Below the pieces are notes generated by a model. It saw only the letters and a program-made list of their open reading frames with translations, had not been told where the DNA came from and did no database searches. Both the position numbers and the translations under genes were made by a program. This document shows, piece after piece, positions 25,170-33,447 of a stretch of DNA of 64,000 nucleotides; position 1 is the stretch's first letter, and the number at the start of each line of letters is the position of its first letter. Origin of the DNA: CAVPCZ01 sp963779225 (lineage in GTDB: Bacteria > Bacteroidota > Ignavibacteria > UBA10030 > UBA6906); contig CAVZWW010000003.1 in the NCBI GenBank assembly GCA_963779225.1, forward strand, positions 434,001 to 498,000, given 5' to 3'.

Positions 25170-27587
25170 ATGAAACTCCGTGTATGCATCGCTGCTGCGG
25201 GATTGCTCATCCTGCCAGCCCGGGAAGTGCTGGCCCAGCTCTCATCCGCCATTGTCGCGTCAACGCCCGTCGAAACACCTGCCGGGGAACCCGCCACGAT
25301 TACCGTGGAACTGCGGCAGGGTCACGCGCTTGCCGGCATCTTTGTCCTGTACAGACCGTTTGGCTCAACGGAATACCGCAGGGCGGAAATGGATCTGCGG
25401 GGCTCGGCTGCGCAGTGCACAATTCCGGCTGACCGCCTGACCCCCCCTTTTCTTGAATACTATTTCGTTCTCGTGGACGGCAAGGGAAAGCGCGAATCCT
25501 CACCACCCAACAACACGTCAGGCGATCCATTTACATCTCCTCCCGCACAGCCTCTCCGGCTGACTGTGCGGGACAGGCAGGATTCCCAGATTCTTTTTCT
25601 CAGCCCCGAACCGGGGGCCACGCTTGATCCCGACGACGTGCTCATTTCCCTTTCGCTCCTGCGCGCCGACTCGACCATTGTTCTGCGGGCGACACAGATC
25701 AAGCTCGACGACCAGAACATTACCGCGCAGGCAGTCTTCAGCGGGGATCTCATTGTGTTCGTCCCCGCAAATTACGGAATCCGTCTTGCCCCCGGCCGCC
25801 ATTCACTCAGGGTGGCACTGTTCACCAGGACCGGAAGCGTTGCTTCCACGGCCGAACTGACATTCTGGATCCGTCGCTCCTCCGGCGACAACACGGACGA
25901 AACCGGGGCTAGACACGGGTTCGACGCCAGAGTGAATGTACAGGCCGAGTCCCGGCATGAAACGATCAGCAACGAGGGGCAATGGTACAACCGTGCCGGG
26001 CTGCAATTCCGCGGGACCACCGACATCTGGACATTCACATCGAACCTCTTCCTCACGTCGGACGAGAAACCGGAGCGTCAACCGCAGAACCGTTTCTTCT
26101 TCGGCGTGGAGACACCGTGGATAAAGGCCGGCTACGGCGATCATTATCCCATCTTTCCGGATCTCCTGCTCAGCGGCACACGCGTGCGCGGTCTGCAAAC
26201 CACCGCCCGCTACGGCGTGCTGGGTCTCGATCTGACCCTCGGCGAGATCACCCGGGCGACCGAAGGCGCATTGCTCGCGCAATTTCCCGCAGACAGTTTT
26301 TCCGTGGAGTTCCGCAAGGACTCCACCGCCGCCTTCGGCCCCGTCAACCCCACAACCTGGGGCAAGTATTCATTCGGAACCTACACGCGCAGTCTGTTTG
26401 CCCTGCGGCCCAGTGTGGGAAACCGGGAGACCTGGGAAGTCGGGTTCACCTGGCTCAGTTCCGGCGATGACCCCGGATCCATCCGGTACGGCATCAGGCC
26501 CAAGGAAAACATCGTTCTGGGAACCGACTTCCAGGTCCGCTTTGACAGGAGCCGTATCCAGCTTACGGGGCAGGCTGCGTTCAGCGCCTACAATTCCGAT
26601 ATTTCCTCCGGGACATTCACCGACGCTTACATCGACACGGTGTTCGGGAATCCTCAAGGGATCAAGGAGGCCCGGGACCGATTGAAAGAGTATATCACCG
26701 TCAACGACAATTTCCGCCCTCTTAACGTTGAGACACTCGCAACCCTGGCGTACGAGGCGGCTCTCGGACTCCACTATTTCGACAACGACCTCACGTTCAC
26801 CTACCTCTCCCGCGGAAGCGACTATGTGTCGTTCGGACAGTCGTTCCTTCAGACCGATCTTCGCGGCTTCAAGCTTGTGGATCGTGCGCGGCTCATCGAC
26901 AACCAGCTGTTCCTCACTCTCGGGTATGAGCGGCTCCAGGACAATCTGAACGGCACCAAACCGGCCACGACCGTTTTTTCGAACATGAATATTGCGACAA
27001 CCTATTTCCCCCGCCGGGATCTTCCCACCGTTACGGTGGGTTTCGCCCGATTCAGTAACGACAACGGCCTTGCCGTGAAGGGACCTGACTCACTGACGTC
27101 CATAAATGATGGAACCAACAGATTCTACGTGCAGTCGTCGTATGATTTCCGGAACTGGGCGCAGCACACCGCCATGTTGAATCTCTCCGCGTCGCAACGC
27201 TCCGATGAGACCGTCCGGGAGTATGATGTGAAGAACTTCACCGTTGAAGCCGGTCTGACGTCTCAGTATCGTATTCCTTTGCGGACCATCGTGAGCATCT
27301 CGTTGAACCTGAACACCCTTCCGGACGGGACAATCCGGGGGCAGAGCAGCGAGATGAACTACACCGCTCTCTCGTTTCACGCAGACTATGCCATTATCCG
27401 TGACGTGTTCAGTCTCAGGGCCACTCTCGCACCGACACTGGGTGATTACCTCCGAACGGCTCTGGATGTGAGTGGTGAGTGGTTCGTGCGCCCGGACATG
27501 AGTTTCGTGCTGCAGCTTGCCTACTATCACAGCAACACCCTGACCGACGACAGTATCGTCAGTCTGCGTTATCGGCTCACCATCTGA
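25170..27587 (+). CDS. Exported protein with Ig-like N-terminus and outer-membrane barrel
   Basis: An 805-residue protein. The signal peptide ends near VLAQ (residue 23). Two Ig-like beta-sandwich segments follow (about 30-130 and 140-240), the second holding ILFLSPEPGATLDPDD and APGRHSLRVALF. From about 255 to the end, alternating strands rich in Tyr/Phe/Asn and short turns fit a large barrel of perhaps 20 or more strands, with the last strand SIVSLRYRLTI. I do not recognise a named family. Together with the secreted FecR and the CHASE2 cyclase it could be the outer-membrane part of a sensory or secretion device. Confidence 0.7.
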   Translation: MKLRVCIAAAGLLILPAREVLAQLSSAIVASTPVETPAGEPATITVELRQGHALAGIFVLYRPFGSTEYRRAEMDLRGSAAQCTIPADRLTPPFLEYYFVLVDGKGKRESSPPNNTSGDPFTSPPAQPLRLTVRDRQDSQILFLSPEPGATLDPDDVLISLSLLRADSTIVLRATQIKLDDQNITAQAVFSGDLIVFVPANYGIRLAPGRHSLRVALFTRTGSVASTAELTFWIRRSSGDNTDETGARHGFDARVNVQAESRHETISNEGQWYNRAGLQFRGTTDIWTFTSNLFLTSDEKPERQPQNRFFFGVETPWIKAGYGDHYPIFPDLLLSGTRVRGLQTTARYGVLGLDLTLGEITRATEGALLAQFPADSFSVEFRKDSTAAFGPVNPTTWGKYSFGTYTRSLFALRPSVGNRETWEVGFTWLSSGDDPGSIRYGIRPKENIVLGTDFQVRFDRSRIQLTGQAAFSAYNSDISSGTFTDAYIDTVFGNPQGIKEARDRLKEYITVNDNFRPLNVETLATLAYEAALGLHYFDNDLTFTYLSRGSDYVSFGQSFLQTDLRGFKLVDRARLIDNQLFLTLGYERLQDNLNGTKPATTVFSNMNIATTYFPRRDLPTVTVGFARFSNDNGLAVKGPDSLTSINDGTNRFYVQSSYDFRNWAQHTAMLNLSASQRSDETVREYDVKNFTVEAGLTSQYRIPLRTIVSISLNLNTLPDGTIRGQSSEMNYTALSFHADYAIIRDVFSLRATLAPTLGDYLRTALDVSGEWFVRPDMSFVLQLAYYHSNTLTDDSIVSLRYRLTI

Positions 27588-27599
27588 CCGGACACCCGG

Positions 27600-29813
27600 A
27601 TGTTCACGCCCCGGCTTACCATCGGCCAGCGCAGCTGGCTCACGCGCATTGCCCTCGCTCTGGGTGTGGCAATCCTGATTGTCGCCGTGACGCAGGAGCA
27701 GGTCTTCCGTCTCGGCATTCTGCAGCGGCTTGAGCTGGCCACGCTCGACTACCGCTTTCAGTTCCGCGGACCAAACGTTGCGGTGCGGGATTCTCTTCAC
27801 GTGGTCATCGTGGAAATTTCCGAAGACTCCTTCCGGTCGCTCCCCGACCGTTTTCCCTGGCCGCGCACGTACTACGCGCATCTCCTGCGTAATCTCAAGG
27901 CCGCCGGCGCCGTGGCCGTGGGCATCGACCTGATCTTCAGCAGCACCGACGACCGTTCCCCTCAGAATGACGATTCGTTGCGCAACGCCATCCGCGAGAC
28001 CGGTATCGCCGTGCTGACCGGCAAGCGCGAAACGGACAGCGATTCCTATGTCACCACGTCCGCCCAGGAAAACTACGGGAACATTTTTTTTCCCGGTGAC
28101 CGATCCATGGGATTGGTGAATATCCGCAATGATGCGGACGGCGTATACCGCTCTTACAACACCAAGTTTGTGGTGGACTCCGCCGGCGGCGGCGAATTCG
28201 GTATTCCCACGTTTGCGTTCGCCGTTCTGAACAAATACTTCGGCCTGCCGCCGTTCACCGTTCCTGCCGCATCCGGTGAAGAGTTTGATTATGCCGGGCG
28301 CCGCATTCCGCGGTATGACGCCGGATCCATCCTCATCAACTTCTACGGCCCCAACGGCACCTTCCCGCATATGCGTTTCAACGATATCATCGATGACGAG
28401 ACGTTGGTAACGCTCGAGGAACAGACCAGCGGGCAGGAGATCAACACCTTCAGTGACCCGGTATACGGCTACAGGTTTGACGGCACATTTGCAGGGAAGA
28501 TCGTTCTTGTCGGGGTAACGGTACCGGAGTACAAGGATCTCTTCCCCGTCTCCATTGCCCGGGGTCAGAAGAAGCGGGACAACCTGATGTACGGTGTGGA
28601 ACTGCATGCCAATGTGATCGAGAATGTGTTGCGCAATGATTTCCTGCACATGGCGCCCCGAACGGTGGAGATTGCCGTCACCAGCTTCCTTGTTCTCGTC
28701 ACCTTTTTTGTGACCTCCATGCTGCGTGAGGTGAAAACCCGGCACCATCTGCTTGTCGGACTCTTCAGCCTGGTCTTCGCCCTTGCGGAGATCGGGTTTA
28801 TCGGCCTCGCGGCGTTGTTTCTTTTTACCACTTTCCATATCGTATTGCCGGTGGTGAGCGCCTCGATGGCGGTTGCAGGCGGTTATGTCATGAGCACAAC
28901 ATACCACTTCGTGGCCGAACGGAAGGAACGCCTGCTCATCAAATCCATGTTCAGCACCTACGTCAACCCGTCACTGGTCGATGAGCTGGTCGCTCACCCG
29001 GAGAAACTCGTTCTTGGAGGGCAGCGTGAGGAACTGACCGTGTTGTTCAGTGACATTGAAGGATTCACGGCATTTGCCGAAAATCTTCCTCCCGAGGAAC
29101 TGGTCAGAATTCTGAACGAATACCTGAGTGTGATGTCCGAGATTATCTTCAAGAACGACGGCACGCTGGACAAATACGAAGGGGATGCGGTCATGGCGTT
29201 CTGGGGGGCGCCGATTCCGCAGGCCGACCATGCTCTCCGTGCCTGCATGAGCGCTCTTCAGATGCAGGAGGCTCTTCTGGAACTGAATAGCACCTGGAAG
29301 AACGCCGGCAGGCACAGCATCCGCATCCGGATCGGTCTGAACACGGGTGAAATGGTGGTCGGCAACATGGGTGCCGCCGGGAAGTTCGCCTACACCGTCA
29401 TCGGTGACAGTGTAAACCTCGCCTCACGGCTCGAAGGTGCAAATCGGGAATACCGGACGGGCATTATGGTGAGCCGGCGGACCTATGAACTGGTGAAGGA
29501 AAGGATTATCGGGCGGGAACTGGACCGTATTTCCGTCAAAGGACGCAATGAACCCGTCACGGTCTTCGAGCTCTTGTGCCCGCGGGACCACCCGCAGACG
29601 AATGACATCGAGCGGTTCCTGGAGAAGTACCTGGTGGGATTGAAATCATACCATACCCGCCGCTGGACGGATGGACTGTCGGCATTTGCCGAAGCATTGC
29701 AGCTGCGGCCCGATGACTACACCACCCAACTCCACATCAAACGCATTCAGGCCTATCAGGCAACGCCGCCGCCGGACGACTGGAACGGTGTCTTCGTTCT
29801 GACCTCGAAGTAA
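27600..29813 (+). CDS. CHASE2-domain class III adenylate cyclase
   Basis: Makes cAMP in the cytoplasm in response to a periplasmic signal. The 737 residues contain a first membrane helix (about 13-33), a periplasmic CHASE2 domain (about 40-340), further membrane helices (about 350-440), and the class III cyclase domain (about 470-645). Metal-binding D485 (FSDIEGFT) and D529 (KYEGDAV), ATP-base lysine K525, T599 in the YTVIGD segment, and transition-state N606/R610 (NLASR) are all present, so it should be active on ATP. The Thr in place of Asp is the class IIIb pattern, known in bicarbonate-responsive cyclases. The last 80 residues look TPR-like. Last gene of the operon. Confidence 0.92.
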   Translation: MFTPRLTIGQRSWLTRIALALGVAILIVAVTQEQVFRLGILQRLELATLDYRFQFRGPNVAVRDSLHVVIVEISEDSFRSLPDRFPWPRTYYAHLLRNLKAAGAVAVGIDLIFSSTDDRSPQNDDSLRNAIRETGIAVLTGKRETDSDSYVTTSAQENYGNIFFPGDRSMGLVNIRNDADGVYRSYNTKFVVDSAGGGEFGIPTFAFAVLNKYFGLPPFTVPAASGEEFDYAGRRIPRYDAGSILINFYGPNGTFPHMRFNDIIDDETLVTLEEQTSGQEINTFSDPVYGYRFDGTFAGKIVLVGVTVPEYKDLFPVSIARGQKKRDNLMYGVELHANVIENVLRNDFLHMAPRTVEIAVTSFLVLVTFFVTSMLREVKTRHHLLVGLFSLVFALAEIGFIGLAALFLFTTFHIVLPVVSASMAVAGGYVMSTTYHFVAERKERLLIKSMFSTYVNPSLVDELVAHPEKLVLGGQREELTVLFSDIEGFTAFAENLPPEELVRILNEYLSVMSEIIFKNDGTLDKYEGDAVMAFWGAPIPQADHALRACMSALQMQEALLELNSTWKNAGRHSIRIRIGLNTGEMVVGNMGAAGKFAYTVIGDSVNLASRLEGANREYRTGIMVSRRTYELVKERIIGRELDRISVKGRNEPVTVFELLCPRDHPQTNDIERFLEKYLVGLKSYHTRRWTDGLSAFAEALQLRPDDYTTQLHIKRIQAYQATPPPDDWNGVFVLTSK

Positions 29814-29830
29814 ACCCCACTCCTGAAGGG

Positions 29831-30856
29831 CTATTCCGCAACCCGCCGGAATTGATCAGATTCAAGCGTGAAGGTCATCGAGATACGGTGCGTATTACCC
29901 AGCTGGTTGATCCCGTCGAACTTCACAAAGGAGTAGTCGATGTTCAATTTCGGGAGGTGTACGCCGGCCCCGAGCGTAAGTTGTTTCACGTCGCTATAGC
30001 CAACCCTCAACGCAACCAGGTCTTTGAAGAGGAATTCCATTCCGGTGTGCACATCGAAGCTGACCGGACCAAAGCTGAAGGTGGATGCGGAACGGCGGTT
30101 TTCAAACCGGAGGTCCAGATCGACGGCCGGTGCGAATCGCCCGCCAAAGGCTTCAACCAGATAGGCGGTCCCCACTTTCAGCGTAGGGGATATCAATTCG
30201 TTGCGGCCCGTATCCCAGGCCAGAAACGTCGTCGTGACATCCTGCAGGTTGGCTCCGAGGAGCACATTGTCGAAGGGTGTGTACCGGAGCCCCAGATCGA
30301 ACCCCACACCGGTGGCCCCGTTACCTCCCAGTTCGCGCCGGATCAATTTTATGTTGGCGCCATAGGAGAAGTCCTCGGAATGCTTGCGCGCGTAGGTAAG
30401 GTAGAGCGCCCAATCGGCGGCATTGAAATACGTCACCCGGTCGGGATCCACACGACTGAATTGCGAGGGATCGTAGGTGAGGTTACCGTTGATATCGACT
30501 CCCGCATTACGGGTATCGGGAATATCATCGACGCCGAGGCGAATGAGGCTTACCCCGATACTGGATCGGGTGCCGACGGGGAACGCGACGGCGCCATAGT
30601 CATGGTTGACCAGACTCCCGAACTGTTCGTCATGCATGAGGATAATTTGAGGGTAGGAGATAGACGACAGACCCGCAGGATTCCAGTACCCCGCGGTCAC
30701 ATCATTCGCCAGGGCAACAAATGCTCCGCCCATCGCCAGGGCTCGCCCGCCAACTCCGAGGGAAATGAACTCCCCGGCGTACTTTGCCACACCTGTTCCA
30801 GCAACCGCCGCCCAGAGGGGAACACTCAACAGCACAAGGACCTTCGCCACTTTCAT
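29831..30856 (-). CDS. PorV/PorQ-type outer membrane protein (UPF0164)
   Basis: A 341-residue protein of the barrel family that includes PorV, the shuttle of the type IX secretion system. A signal peptide (cleavage near VAG/AK) is followed by the diagnostic GVGGRALAMGGAFVALANDVTAGYWNPAGLS at about 32-62, then FadL-like strands to the end. No other type IX genes are in the window, and this family also has members outside that system, so secretion is not implied. It converges on the cyclase gene, with only 17 bases between the stop codons and no room for a hairpin. Confidence 0.86.
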   Translation of the reverse strand: MKVAKVLVLLSVPLWAAVAGTGVAKYAGEFISLGVGGRALAMGGAFVALANDVTAGYWNPAGLSSISYPQIILMHDEQFGSLVNHDYGAVAFPVGTRSSIGVSLIRLGVDDIPDTRNAGVDINGNLTYDPSQFSRVDPDRVTYFNAADWALYLTYARKHSEDFSYGANIKLIRRELGGNGATGVGFDLGLRYTPFDNVLLGANLQDVTTTFLAWDTGRNELISPTLKVGTAYLVEAFGGRFAPAVDLDLRFENRRSASTFSFGPVSFDVHTGMEFLFKDLVALRVGYSDVKQLTLGAGVHLPKLNIDYSFVKFDGINQLGNTHRISMTFTLESDQFRRVAE

Positions 30857-30940
30857 TGCGTACCCGCAGTCTGTCCATCAATAAAATTTCCTTCCTAACT
30901 TCCCAAAAACCCGCGTAAGAATCAAGTACTCGCGTGTGTA

Positions 30941-30963
30941 CAATAGTGGACGCGCAATAGTGG
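30941..30963 (-). repeat. Short direct repeat upstream of the PorV-like gene
   Basis: CAATAGTGG at 30941-30949 recurs at 30955-30963 (spacing 14 bases, GACGCG-like linker). On the minus strand this reads CCACTATTG twice, about 85 bases upstream of the PorV-like ATG. It could be a regulator site; there is no evidence beyond the repetition. Confidence 0.25.
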
Positions 30964-31014
30964 GTTGATGAAGGCATATGGGCCGGGTGGACCCCGGGAG
31001 CGGAGGTTGCCAAC

Positions 31015-32103
31015 CTAGAGCGGTACGGACATGGTCCAGACGGTTACCGTTGTGTCTTCTATTGTGTACACTTTTTGGCCAAGGACGCGGGCAATTGCTG
31101 CATTGCCGGGGAGAGTATACGAATAGCGGTACCGTCCTGAATTTCCGTCGTAGACATCCATGACATTCCGTCCAGGTATTCTCTCCGTTCCGGCCAGGAC
31201 ATGCACATCATCACCGACAAGGCTGACGTTCCTGGAGACGACGGGAACGGTGGGATCGACTCGCACATAGTGTGCGGATGTGCTCTGCCGGGCGAGGACA
31301 CGCGGCAGACCGGGAAATTCGATTGTGTGAACGAATATCAGCGGCGGGTGGGATGCCGGATTGAAGATTCCGAGCAGGCCGGCACGGTATGCACAGTATG
31401 CAAACCGCCCGGATCTGTTTCCTGTCAGGCGGCCGTCGAGTGCGATGCTGAGCTGTGCCTGGTTTTCCATGACCGTGCCACAGGCCAATATGCGGTTTCC
31501 GTTTCGCCGGTACAGGGTGAACAACCTTCCACCTGCAGGGGAGGATATCACCACATAGCCGCTGTCTCCCAGCAGGGCAAGCCGGTAGGGTGGCCGCTCG
31601 GGGCGAATGGTGCGCTGGAATGTCCCGTCAGCCCGGAACACGGTGATCAAACCGTTGACCGGGTCGCACATCCACACGCTCCCATCCGCATCCACGTCGA
31701 AATCCGTTGGATTGACAAACTCCCCCGGATCCCGTCCGGTGATTCCACCGTATGTGGTCAGAAGCCGGGCGTCAGATGAAAATCTCTTGACGCTCCTGTC
31801 TTCCCAGTCGAGTACGTAAACCGTTCCATCGGGAATTACGCGGACTTCAACGGGAAATGACAGTGATGGTCCGGGTGCAATCCCGAGCGAGTGTTCGTAT
31901 CGCAGCGTTCGTTCCCGCCAGATGCGAGTCCGTCCGGGCTGGGGTCTCCGTTGTTCCTGGACATTCCCGGTATCTGCCGTTTCGCGGGGAAGGAGCAATT
32001 GCTCCGGTCCTCCCGTAACCGGATCGCGAAGATATCCGAGAAACGCTCCGCCTGCAGCAACCGCCAGGAAGACCAGCATCAAACGGTTTCGTCGTTTCAT
32101 CAT
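31015..32103 (-). CDS. Membrane-anchored or exported 6-bladed beta-propeller protein
   Basis: A 362-residue protein beginning with MMKRRNR and a hydrophobic stretch (LMLVFLAVAAGGAFLGYL), so it is exported or anchored. From about 80 on, NHL-like blades repeat: VRVIPDGTVYVLDWEDRSVKRF, a GRDPGEFVNPTDFDVDADGSVWMCDPVNGLITVF pair, then weaker copies. It resembles the 6-bladed propeller family of Bacteroidota that is often found next to small secreted peptides. AGGAGG lies 7 bases before the first ATG (32103). Upstream are the Cys-peptide and MauE genes in the same direction, after a 224-base gap. Confidence 0.75.
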   Translation of the reverse strand: MMKRRNRLMLVFLAVAAGGAFLGYLRDPVTGGPEQLLLPRETADTGNVQEQRRPQPGRTRIWRERTLRYEHSLGIAPGPSLSFPVEVRVIPDGTVYVLDWEDRSVKRFSSDARLLTTYGGITGRDPGEFVNPTDFDVDADGSVWMCDPVNGLITVFRADGTFQRTIRPERPPYRLALLGDSGYVVISSPAGGRLFTLYRRNGNRILACGTVMENQAQLSIALDGRLTGNRSGRFAYCAYRAGLLGIFNPASHPPLIFVHTIEFPGLPRVLARQSTSAHYVRVDPTVPVVSRNVSLVGDDVHVLAGTERIPGRNVMDVYDGNSGRYRYSYTLPGNAAIARVLGQKVYTIEDTTVTVWTMSVPL

Positions 32104-32240
32104 GATCCCGCCTCCTGCGGTGTTCGGTTCTCCGCCAGCACCCACCGGTGTATTGTGTCTTCAGGATACCGGTGTAGTCGGCCACACTCTGTTCTTCATT
32201 AGATTCTTGATTTTCAGCAGGCACACCTGCCCGACGGATA

Positions 32241-32282
32241 CCGCCCGCCCCTCCTGTGGGCCGGGACGGGCGGAGTTTTTTT
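32241..32282 (+). terminator. Intrinsic terminator on the plus strand, between two minus-strand genes
   Basis: CCGCCCG (32241-32247) pairs with CGGGCGG (32267-32273) and is followed by AG and seven Ts, the classical form. It points along the plus strand although both flanking genes are on the minus strand and no plus-strand gene precedes it. On the minus strand no T-run follows, so it is not a terminator for the peptide gene. Confidence 0.5.
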
Positions 32283-32327
32283 GAGAAGTTTTCCTCTCTG
32301 CACAGACATCTTTGCAGGGTACCCTGC

Positions 32328-32552
32328 CTATGCCGGGGTTCGGAAGTTTCCATAGCAATGCAGTTCAAGAGTCACCCCCTTGACCATGATACTCACGGTG
32401 AAGCAGAGATCCGGGCCTCCGGTGCAACCGACATATTTGCAGCCGGGGAGTGCCGCCTCTTTCGCTTGAGTCTGTTCCGGCATCATCGCTCCGGTCAGCG
32501 CAAGTGTCATAATCAGAAGCAGCAGCACAACCACTGACGTTCTTCTGTTCAT
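32328..32552 (-). CDS. Small exported four-cysteine peptide
   Basis: A 74-residue precursor. Residues 1-30 are a signal peptide (RR, a 15-residue hydrophobic core, predicted cleavage after TQA). The mature part is about 44 residues with Cys at 38, 43, 50 and 66 in the pattern GC-x4-C-x6-C-x15-C, so two disulfides are possible. It has no named family that I recognise; size and context resemble the small propeptides found beside 6-bladed propellers in Bacteroidota. AGAGGG is 4 bases before the ATG. Its ATG overlaps the MauE stop (ATGA), which argues strongly for a real, coupled gene. Confidence 0.68.
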   Translation of the reverse strand: MNRRTSVVVLLLLIMTLALTGAMMPEQTQAKEAALPGCKYVGCTGGPDLCFTVSIMVKGVTLELHCYGNFRTPA

Positions 32553-33037
32553 GGAACCCTCTCGATTGATGGTGGTGGTGGTGAGGTAATCGGCCACGCC
32601 TCCGCGGCGGGACCGGCCGCCCGATGGGGCGGCGTGTTCGTGCCCGATCGCCACAACAGCAGACAGAGGGTGGCGCCGCACACATTGCCTAGGACATGCG
32701 GAACTGTTGCCCTCGCATCTCCGAGAGCAAAGGCGCATCCACATGATGCGCCCTCGCGCCACAGCAAGAGATGCAGGACAACGCCGCTGAACAGCGCGAA
32801 AAGTACACCGGCCAGAAGAAACCCCGTCCGGCGCGTGCCGGTCATCAAAAGGGAGGTGGCAACAAGGAATTCGATCGCAACCACAACGCCTCCCACTGAA
32901 CCGGGGATCGATGCGGGTACCACGGGATACTCCTGGAGCACCCGCACAAACTGGAACCAGTGCATGAGTTTGTCGATGCCGGTGGCAATCAGCAATAACG
33001 AAACCGCATAGGCGGAGATGCGTGTCAGCAGAGTCAT
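32549..33037 (-). CDS. MauE/DoxX-like membrane protein
   Basis: A 162-residue integral membrane protein of four predicted helices (about 5-24, 46-66, 72-92 and 112-130, counted from the second Met). The MauE-like region contains EGASCGCAF: C99 and C101 are a CxC pair at the membrane surface, with C120 and C125 in the following helix. MauE and relatives support disulfide formation or maturation of partner proteins in the periplasm; here the partner is probably the four-cysteine peptide whose gene overlaps it. A C-terminal proline-rich tail overlaps nothing known. The ATG at 33037 is 6 bases from AGGA. Confidence 0.75.
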   Translation of the reverse strand: MTLLTRISAYAVSLLLIATGIDKLMHWFQFVRVLQEYPVVPASIPGSVGGVVVAIEFLVATSLLMTGTRRTGFLLAGVLFALFSGVVLHLLLWREGASCGCAFALGDARATVPHVLGNVCGATLCLLLWRSGTNTPPHRAAGPAAEAWPITSPPPPSIERVP

Positions 33038-33040
33038 CAT

Positions 33041-33447
33041 CTTTCCTGCTCTCGTGTACGTGGACAGGCCGGCTGCTGACGCTCGTGAATATGCGACGCC
33101 GGGCCATGGCGCCGAGTCCCGATCCGCACGGCATGCGCCCGGTCATCCGGAGGATGGTTGAGCGTGAAGGCGCGGCGGCTGATCGCACGGCAAGGTCCCG
33201 GAACACCCCGGCGTGCCACAGCCGTCCGGACAGGGAGAAGGATATCGCTCCCCGCCCGGGGCGGCTGCGGGCCAGGGTTGTGGACCGCCGCTGGGGCCAG
33301 GATCCAGACGGCGACGCCAGAAACAGGGAACAGGGTATTGCTGGAAGAGAGACGGAGCATGGGTGGACTATTGCGCCCGATGATGTTCATCCAGTACTAC
33401 AGGCAGGGGGAAGATTTTACGAGGGGGGGGGTGAAAAAATATGCGTG
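33041..33447 (-). other. Intergenic region between dnaX and the MauE gene
   Basis: I see no confident gene here. One minus-strand frame of 117 codons (33390 to 33037) ends exactly at the MauE start as ATGATGA, but it has no clear ribosome binding site and its basic, proline-rich sequence does not look like a protein. A homopolymer of nine G on the plus strand (C on the minus) lies at 33423-33431, just after dnaX, followed on the minus strand by TAAAAT that could be a -10 element. Confidence 0.5.

Noticed and set aside
27090..28907. 605-codon open frame on the minus strand
   Set aside because: It lies opposite the CHASE2 cyclase and the barrel gene, which have recognisable domains and motifs; its own sequence is His/Gln/Arg-rich with no motif and no start context.
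33037..33390. 117-codon minus-strand frame ending at the MauE start
   Set aside because: Position (ATGATGA junction) is suggestive, but no ribosome binding site and an Arg/Pro-rich, non-protein-like sequence; kept only as a note in the gap entry.
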